A stretch of 9,082 bases of DNA from Candidatus Falkowiibacteriota bacterium. Lineage in GTDB: Bacteria > Patescibacteriota > Patescibacteriia > Patescibacteriales > UBA12465. The notes below the pieces were generated by a model. It was not told the origin of the DNA and did not search any database. It saw only the letters and a list, made by a program, of their open reading frames with translations. The position numbers and the translations under genes were made by a program. How positions within the stretch are numbered: the first letter of the stretch is position 1; every line of letters begins with the position of its first letter. Of this stretch, positions 5,938 through 9,082 are shown piece after piece. The DNA lies in the NCBI GenBank assembly GCA_903839955.1, contig CAIMEI010000137.1, forward strand, positions 1 to 9,082. The letters run 5' to 3'.

Positions 5938-7371
5938 CTAAAGTCGAGGAAACAAAGGCTCGCCTTTTTTGATTTGATTTTCAGAAAATTGCGTAATGAT
6001 TTTTTCAGCGCTTTCGGGGATAAACGGTAGAAGCAAGTGAGCGATGAATAAAATATTTTCGGCAATCGGCTGTAAAACGGCGGCAATTTCTTCCTTCTCG
6101 GTCATTTTCCAGGGAGCGGCGGCACTCAGTTTTTCGTTATTGTCGGCAATCATTTTCCAGACGCCCTGCAAGAACTCGCCGAAATAATATTTCTTCTCCT
6201 CTTTCACGGCGGAAAAATATTTCAGCGCCTCTTCCTTGGCTTTTGCGACAGATAAATTAGTAGCGATTTCATTCTTCTCTAATAAGTTGGCAACGCGGGA
6301 AACGAGATTGCCCAAGCCGTTGGCCAAATCGGCGTTGAACTTCAACTTCAAGCGCTCCTCAGAAAAATCACCGTCTTCAAACATCTGAATATCGGTTAAA
6401 AGATAGTAGCGCAAAGGGTCGCGGCCATATTTTTCGGCCATTTCTACGGGGTCAATCGTATTCCCCGTGCTCTTGCTGATTTTTTGACCGTTAAAAGTCA
6501 GGAAGCCGAAAATCAAAACCTGCTGGGAAAAAGGCAAGCCGGCCGAGGCAAGCATCGCCTGCCACATCGCGCTTTGCTGGCGCAAATTATCCTTACCGCA
6601 AACCTGCAGCGCTGGCCAAAATTTGGCAAAATTATTTTTGTCCGCCGGCCAACCGAGGGTGGAAATATAATTCACCAAAGCATCAAACCAAACATACATC
6701 ACCTGCTCTTCGTCGCCGGGAACCGGCACACCGTTGGGCATCTTACTTTTCAAGCGGGAAATCGAAAAATCCTGCAAACCGGAAGCGACAAAGTTTTTGA
6801 TTTCCGTCAGACGATTACTGGGCACCACAAAATTAGGACGTTCCTCGTAAAGTTTTAACAAAACGTCTTGATATTTTGAGAAGCGGAAAAAATAATTTTC
6901 TTCATCAATAATTTCCAAATCTTTATTGGGATGCAGAGGACAGCGGCCGTCGACTAATTCCGAATCGGTTTTTTCCATTTCACAGCCGACGCAGTATTTC
7001 ACTTGATAGGATTTTTTATAGATATCACCTTTGGCCGCGCAGATTTTCCAAAACTCCTGGGCCGCGGCGACATGGTTGTCGTCCGAGGTACGAATGAAAT
7101 TGGTGAAACTGACATTCAAAATTTCTTTCAGCGCCCGAAAATTTTCAGCGTAAGGGTCGCAATAGGCGCGCGGTGTCATTCCGGCTTCTTCCGCTTTTTG
7201 GTAGATTTTTAGGCCGTGTTCATCGGTGCCGGTATTAAAAAGCACCTCACTGCCCATTAGGCGCTCAATTCTGGCAATGACATCAGCCTTAATGATTTCG
7301 GTCGCGAAACCAATGTGCGGCTCGGAATTGGTGTAAGGAAGAGTGGTGGTGATATAGAAATTTTTGGACAT
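5938..7371 (-). CDS. metG: Methionyl-tRNA synthetase, short form
   Basis: A class I synthetase that charges tRNA-Met. Visible motifs: PHIGF (18-22) in place of HIGH, GTDEHG (48-53), a single zinc knuckle with C127/C130 and C144/H147, EENYFFRFSKY (157-167), WFDALVNY (228-235), GKDNLRQQ (259-266) and KISKS (297-301). The anticodon-binding helical domain (about 345-470) includes AAPWKM (418-423). At 477 residues it lacks the C-terminal EMAP-type tRNA-binding domain of longer forms. HIGF instead of HIGH, and RQQ where many homologues have RFH, mark a divergent but apparently intact enzyme. It is the first gene of a four-gene minus-strand operon with cvpA, tsaC and the S41 protease, and has its own promoter with a leader of about 25 nt and no Shine-Dalgarno sequence. 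Confidence 0.97.
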   Translation of the reverse strand: MSKNFYITTTLPYTNSEPHIGFATEIIKADVIARIERLMGSEVLFNTGTDEHGLKIYQKAEEAGMTPRAYCDPYAENFRALKEILNVSFTNFIRTSDDNHVAAAQEFWKICAAKGDIYKKSYQVKYCVGCEMEKTDSELVDGRCPLHPNKDLEIIDEENYFFRFSKYQDVLLKLYEERPNFVVPSNRLTEIKNFVASGLQDFSISRLKSKMPNGVPVPGDEEQVMYVWFDALVNYISTLGWPADKNNFAKFWPALQVCGKDNLRQQSAMWQAMLASAGLPFSQQVLIFGFLTFNGQKISKSTGNTIDPVEMAEKYGRDPLRYYLLTDIQMFEDGDFSEERLKLKFNADLANGLGNLVSRVANLLEKNEIATNLSVAKAKEEALKYFSAVKEEKKYYFGEFLQGVWKMIADNNEKLSAAAPWKMTEKEEIAAVLQPIAENILFIAHLLLPFIPESAEKIITQFSENQIKKGEPLFPRL

Positions 7372-7403
7372 AATTTATTTAATTTTTTATTTAATATAAG
7401 CAG

Positions 7404-7432
7404 ATTTTATCCTAATATTTCTCTATTGACAA
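7404..7432 (-). promoter_or_regulatory. metG promoter
   Basis: On the minus strand TTGTCA (7432-7427) and TAAAAT (7409-7404) are exactly 17 nt apart, each with one mismatch to consensus. Transcription would begin near 7397, about 25 nt before the metG ATG. The -35 shares five bases with the -35 of the divergent plus-strand promoter, because TTGACAA reads TTGTCAA on the other strand. Confidence 0.72.
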
Positions 7433-7454
7433 AATCGACTGCCTGCATTATAAT
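7426..7454 (+). promoter_or_regulatory. Perfect-consensus promoter of a short RNA
   Basis: TTGACA (7426-7431), a 17-nt spacer and TATAAT (7449-7454) match the sigma-70 consensus at all twelve hexamer positions with ideal spacing. It points away from metG into a region with no plus-strand gene. The 11 bases CTATTGACAAA around the -35 are identical to those in the promoter at 2934. Confidence 0.85.
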
Positions 7455-7460
7455 TATATC

Positions 7461-7514
7461 AGAATTACGACGAATTAGGTTCTCTAAGGGGTTGGTCCCG
7501 ACGAGAGCCTTTTT
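7461..7514 (+). ncRNA. Candidate small non-coding RNA, about 54 nt
   Basis: The perfect upstream promoter predicts transcription from about 7461, and a strong hairpin plus T-run ends it near 7514. The RNA would have a 16-nt 5' tail containing the direct repeat GAATTA (7462-7467 and 7472-7477), then a hairpin. The outer stem is AGGTTCTC (7477-7484) with GAGAGCCT (7503-7510), 8 bp with one G-U pair. The inner stem is GGGG (7488-7491) with TCCC (7496-7499), with loop TTGG. The 3x3 internal loop between them is UAA opposite GAC, which fits the described UAA/GAN internal-loop motif. There is no room for a meaningful reading frame. It converges on the NYN gene and could act in trans, be a regulatory by-product of the metG promoter region, or affect the NYN mRNA 3' end. 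I do not recognise a known RNA family. Confidence 0.5.
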
Positions 7515-7522
7515 CATTTTTT
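7477..7522 (+). terminator. Terminator ending the short RNA
   Basis: The 8-bp stem at 7477-7484/7503-7510, extended by an inner 4-bp stem, is followed by TTTTT (7510-7514) and, after CA, another T-run (7517-7522) that reaches the convergent NYN stop codon (7523-7521). The minus-strand side lacks a U-run, so it should work mainly for the plus-strand transcript. Confidence 0.78.
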
Positions 7523-8057
7523 ATCGTTTTTTGTATTCCAGCTTGTCATTCATGCGTTCAAGAAAGTCCAGATTATTATTTTCAGGAGTGCTTAACCTTT
7601 TTAGTAAACAGGAATAATTATTTCTATTTGGTGCTAAAACTTTTTTTAATTTATTTTCACCGATGAAATAACTAGCTAAACAATAAAAATCTCCGTCTCC
7701 GGAAACTATCAGAGCTTTGTCGTAATTTTTATATTCAATCATTGAATGCAGAACTAATTCGGCGTCAACATTTCCCTTTATCTTGCCGCCAGCTAATTCT
7801 AGTGTTGGTTTAAAAACGCAAATATAACCGTCTTTTTGCAACTGTGTGTAAAGAATTTCACTCCCGCTCTTAAACCCGATAAATAGAAAGGCTTTATTTA
7901 TTCCGTAATAATCCTTTAAATATACTCTAAACCTCTTGTAATCCAACTTCCAGCCAGAATACACTTTCTGGCCTTTTTTATATATATCGTTAGAAATACC
8001 TAAGTAAAGATTATTACTGTCAATAAAAGCGTAATTATTTTCCTGATTTTTGGACAT
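7521..8057 (-). CDS. NYN domain protein (LabA/DUF88-type, predicted ribonuclease)
   Basis: A 178-residue PIN-like NYN domain protein. The family motifs are in order: AFIDSNNLY (10-18, Asp13), KGNVDAELVLHSM (94-106, Asp98) and ALIVSGDGDFYCL (115-127, Asp121 and Asp123). These acidic residues would form the metal site of a ribonuclease; activity is predicted from the fold and no substrate is known. The C-terminal part (about 135-178) is basic and helical without a recognisable extra domain. It starts 3 nt after the membrane-protein stop with no Shine-Dalgarno sequence, so it is probably co-transcribed with that gene and rsmI. It is A+T-rich compared with metG (20 G/C in 7681-7740 against 31 in 6601-6660), suggesting a different history. 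Its 3' end meets the terminator of the convergent short RNA. Confidence 0.88.
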   Translation of the reverse strand: MSKNQENNYAFIDSNNLYLGISNDIYKKGQKVYSGWKLDYKRFRVYLKDYYGINKAFLFIGFKSGSEILYTQLQKDGYICVFKPTLELAGGKIKGNVDAELVLHSMIEYKNYDKALIVSGDGDFYCLASYFIGENKLKKVLAPNRNNYSCLLKRLSTPENNNLDFLERMNDKLEYKKR

Positions 8058-8060
8058 ATT

Positions 8061-8669
8061 TTAATTTTTAGCCGGGCGGCGTTTAGATATTTTTTTGAGG
8101 CCGTAAACTATAATTAACCAATAAACAATGGTTGAAATTACAGTGAAAAAAACCGCAATCATCAAACTGTTACTATTGTTTTTCGCCATACCGGAGAGTA
8201 TTGAACCCGAACTATTTCCCAGAACGCCATAGGAATAAACGATATTGCTTGATAAGGCCGCCTGCTGTTTGTTGAAAAAAGCAAATAAATAGTAAGGCAA
8301 CATCACTAGCACGGAACCGAGCTTGGCAAATAAAATGACATTGATTATTTTCCAGAAGTTAGCAGTTGATTTAAAAATTCTTAAAATCAATTTCAAAATC
8401 AAAGCAAAAACTGCAACCTCCAGGGAATTAGACGCTAGATTCAAGAACCAGGTGAACAACATCGCCCAGACGGCAACACTATCCCTGATCACTGAATTAG
8501 CAGGAAAATTAGCACTCCGAATTACTATTTTTTTATAAATATCCCAGTCTTTAGTAGTGAAAGCAAGATCAACAATAACAGACAGACCGGCTACTAGGGA
8601 AAATAGATAAAAAGAAAACTTCTCTGGCAAGCTAGCAATGAACTTTTTCGGCTTAAAAATATTGTACAT
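8061..8669 (-). CDS. Multi-pass membrane protein of unknown function
   Basis: I do not recognise this 202-residue protein. It has hydrophobic segments at about 19-37, 66-98 (long enough for two short helices or one long one), 108-132 and 168-191, so four or five membrane passes. Loops at 38-65 and 133-167 are polar; the second is rich in Ser/Asn/Gly (GNSSGSILSG, 151-160). The C-terminus ends in a basic tail, KKISKRRPAKN, which predicts that end is cytoplasmic. The arrangement is vaguely like Yip1-type proteins but no family motif supports this. It sits 7 nt after rsmI and 3 nt before the NYN gene, implying one transcript, and a link with the NYN protein is possible but only from position. No catalytic residues stand out. 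Confidence 0.75.
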   Translation of the reverse strand: MYNIFKPKKFIASLPEKFSFYLFSLVAGLSVIVDLAFTTKDWDIYKKIVIRSANFPANSVIRDSVAVWAMLFTWFLNLASNSLEVAVFALILKLILRIFKSTANFWKIINVILFAKLGSVLVMLPYYLFAFFNKQQAALSSNIVYSYGVLGNSSGSILSGMAKNNSNSLMIAVFFTVISTIVYWLIIVYGLKKISKRRPAKN

Positions 8670-8676
8670 ATTTTTA

Positions 8677-9082
8677 TTATTTTTTTATTTTCCCAATAAT
8701 CACCACGAATTCCCCCTTGCCGATGACGGCGTCGCCCTCAAAGAGAGCTAATAATTCGGCGGGTGAGCCGCGGTAAACGCTCTCAAATTTTTTGGTCAGT
8801 TCGCGGCAAATCGTTATTTGAAAATTTTCTTTCAAAGACTGTAATTCTTCTAGTAGCTTGACGACGCGGTGCTTGGACTCATAAACGACGGCCGGATAAT
8901 CACTAGCGGCAATTTCTTTCAACATAGTTTGCCGGCCCTTCTTATGCGGCAAAAAACCCAGGAACAAGAAACGGTCACAGCCAACACCGGCAATCGACAA
9001 AGCCGCACCCAAAGCGCTTGGACCGGGAACGGATTCGATTAGTACTTCGTCGCCGCACTCTTTTCTCACTAGTTCCACTAGA
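8677..9082 (-). CDS. rsmI: 16S rRNA 2'-O-ribose methyltransferase RsmI, 5' end cut by window
   Basis: This is the C-terminal 134 codons of RsmI, which methylates the 2'-oxygen of C1402 in 16S rRNA using S-adenosylmethionine. Visible family motifs, numbered from the GTG at 9078, are VPGPSALGAALS (17-28), DRFLFLGFLPHKK (35-47), YESKHR (66-71) and CRELTKKFE (91-99). The usual YESPHR reads YESKHR here. The N-terminal half with the DAGTPGISDPG region lies beyond the window. The GTG at 9078-9076 is not the start: the frame stays open to the edge and the residues before it (Leu, then Val for the GTG itself) continue the expected alignment. The protein ends soon after the core with no C-terminal extension. 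It is followed after 7 nt by the membrane-protein gene. Confidence 0.93.
   Translation of the reverse strand, partial: LVELVRKECGDEVLIESVPGPSALGAALSIAGVGCDRFLFLGFLPHKKGRQTMLKEIAASDYPAVVYESKHRVVKLLEELQSLKENFQITICRELTKKFESVYRGSPAELLALFEGDAVIGKGEFVVIIGKIKK

Noticed and set aside
6484..6858. Plus-strand open frame of 124 codons opposite metG
   Set aside because: Antisense shadow of the metG catalytic core with no family resemblance.
7447..7458. Two minus-strand TATAAT sequences as metG -10 boxes
   Set aside because: Neither has a reasonable -35 at 16-18 nt; they arise from the near-palindromic plus-strand -10. The TTGTCA-17-TAAAAT pair fits better.
7315..7617. Plus-strand open frame spanning the metG-NYN gap
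   Set aside because: It starts inside metG, crosses a perfect promoter and a terminator, and encodes low-complexity hydrophobic sequence; the gap is better explained by promoters and a small RNA.
7521..8669. NYN and membrane genes as a toxin-antitoxin or defence system
   Set aside because: There is no recognisable antitoxin, effector or repeat array, and the genes look co-transcribed with rsmI; only position links them.
9076..9078. GTG as the start codon of rsmI
   Set aside because: The frame stays open to the window edge and the RsmI alignment continues through it; the N-terminal SAM-binding half must lie outside the window.

Overview
The window looks like a compact chromosome segment from a small-genome bacterium, most likely of the Candidate Phyla Radiation (Patescibacteria, Parcubacteria-like). 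This assignment is an inference. It rests on the tight packing (longest non-coding stretch 149 bp), a short methionyl-tRNA synthetase with no C-terminal tRNA-binding domain, a CTP synthase with a variant P-loop (SGVGKG), the common pairing of SIMPL, S41 and NYN genes, and the near absence of Shine-Dalgarno sequences. TGA is used as a stop (end of the CvpA-family gene), so the TGA-to-glycine code of Gracilibacteria and Absconditabacteria does not apply. No mobile element, CRISPR array, tRNA or rRNA was seen.

Layout from left to right. A small plus-strand gene of unknown function (5-337) converges on a membrane-anchored SIMPL/DUF541 gene (369-1154, minus) across a shared bidirectional terminator. 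Upstream of the SIMPL gene lie its own promoter, then the terminator of pyrG (CTP synthase, 1259-2926, minus). pyrG is divergent from an unrecognised plus-strand gene (2991-3485) that has a good sigma-70 promoter and encodes an internally duplicated protein. That gene converges, over a second shared terminator, on the end of a minus-strand operon: metG (7371 to 5938), a CvpA-family membrane protein (5917 to 5402), a TsaC/YrdC-type tRNA-modification enzyme (5405 to 4797) and an S41 C-terminal processing protease (4788 to 3529). The genes of this operon are spaced by -4 to 20 nt. Upstream of metG, a second minus-strand cluster holds the C-terminal part of rsmI (cut by the window end), a multi-pass membrane protein and an NYN-domain nuclease-like protein, separated by 3 to 7 nt.

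The most interesting spot is the 149-bp gap between metG and the NYN gene. A perfect plus-strand promoter (TTGACA, 17 nt, TATAAT) is followed within about 55 nt by a strong hairpin and T-run, which predicts a very short RNA with no room for a protein. Its -35 hexamer physically overlaps the -35 of the minus-strand metG promoter, so the two transcripts should compete for RNA polymerase.

In function, most recognised genes serve core translation and nucleotide metabolism: metG charges tRNA-Met, TsaC starts t6A synthesis on tRNA, RsmI methylates 16S rRNA and PyrG makes CTP. The S41, CvpA and SIMPL proteins belong to the envelope. The four unrecognised or accessory genes are visibly richer in A+T than the housekeeping genes.
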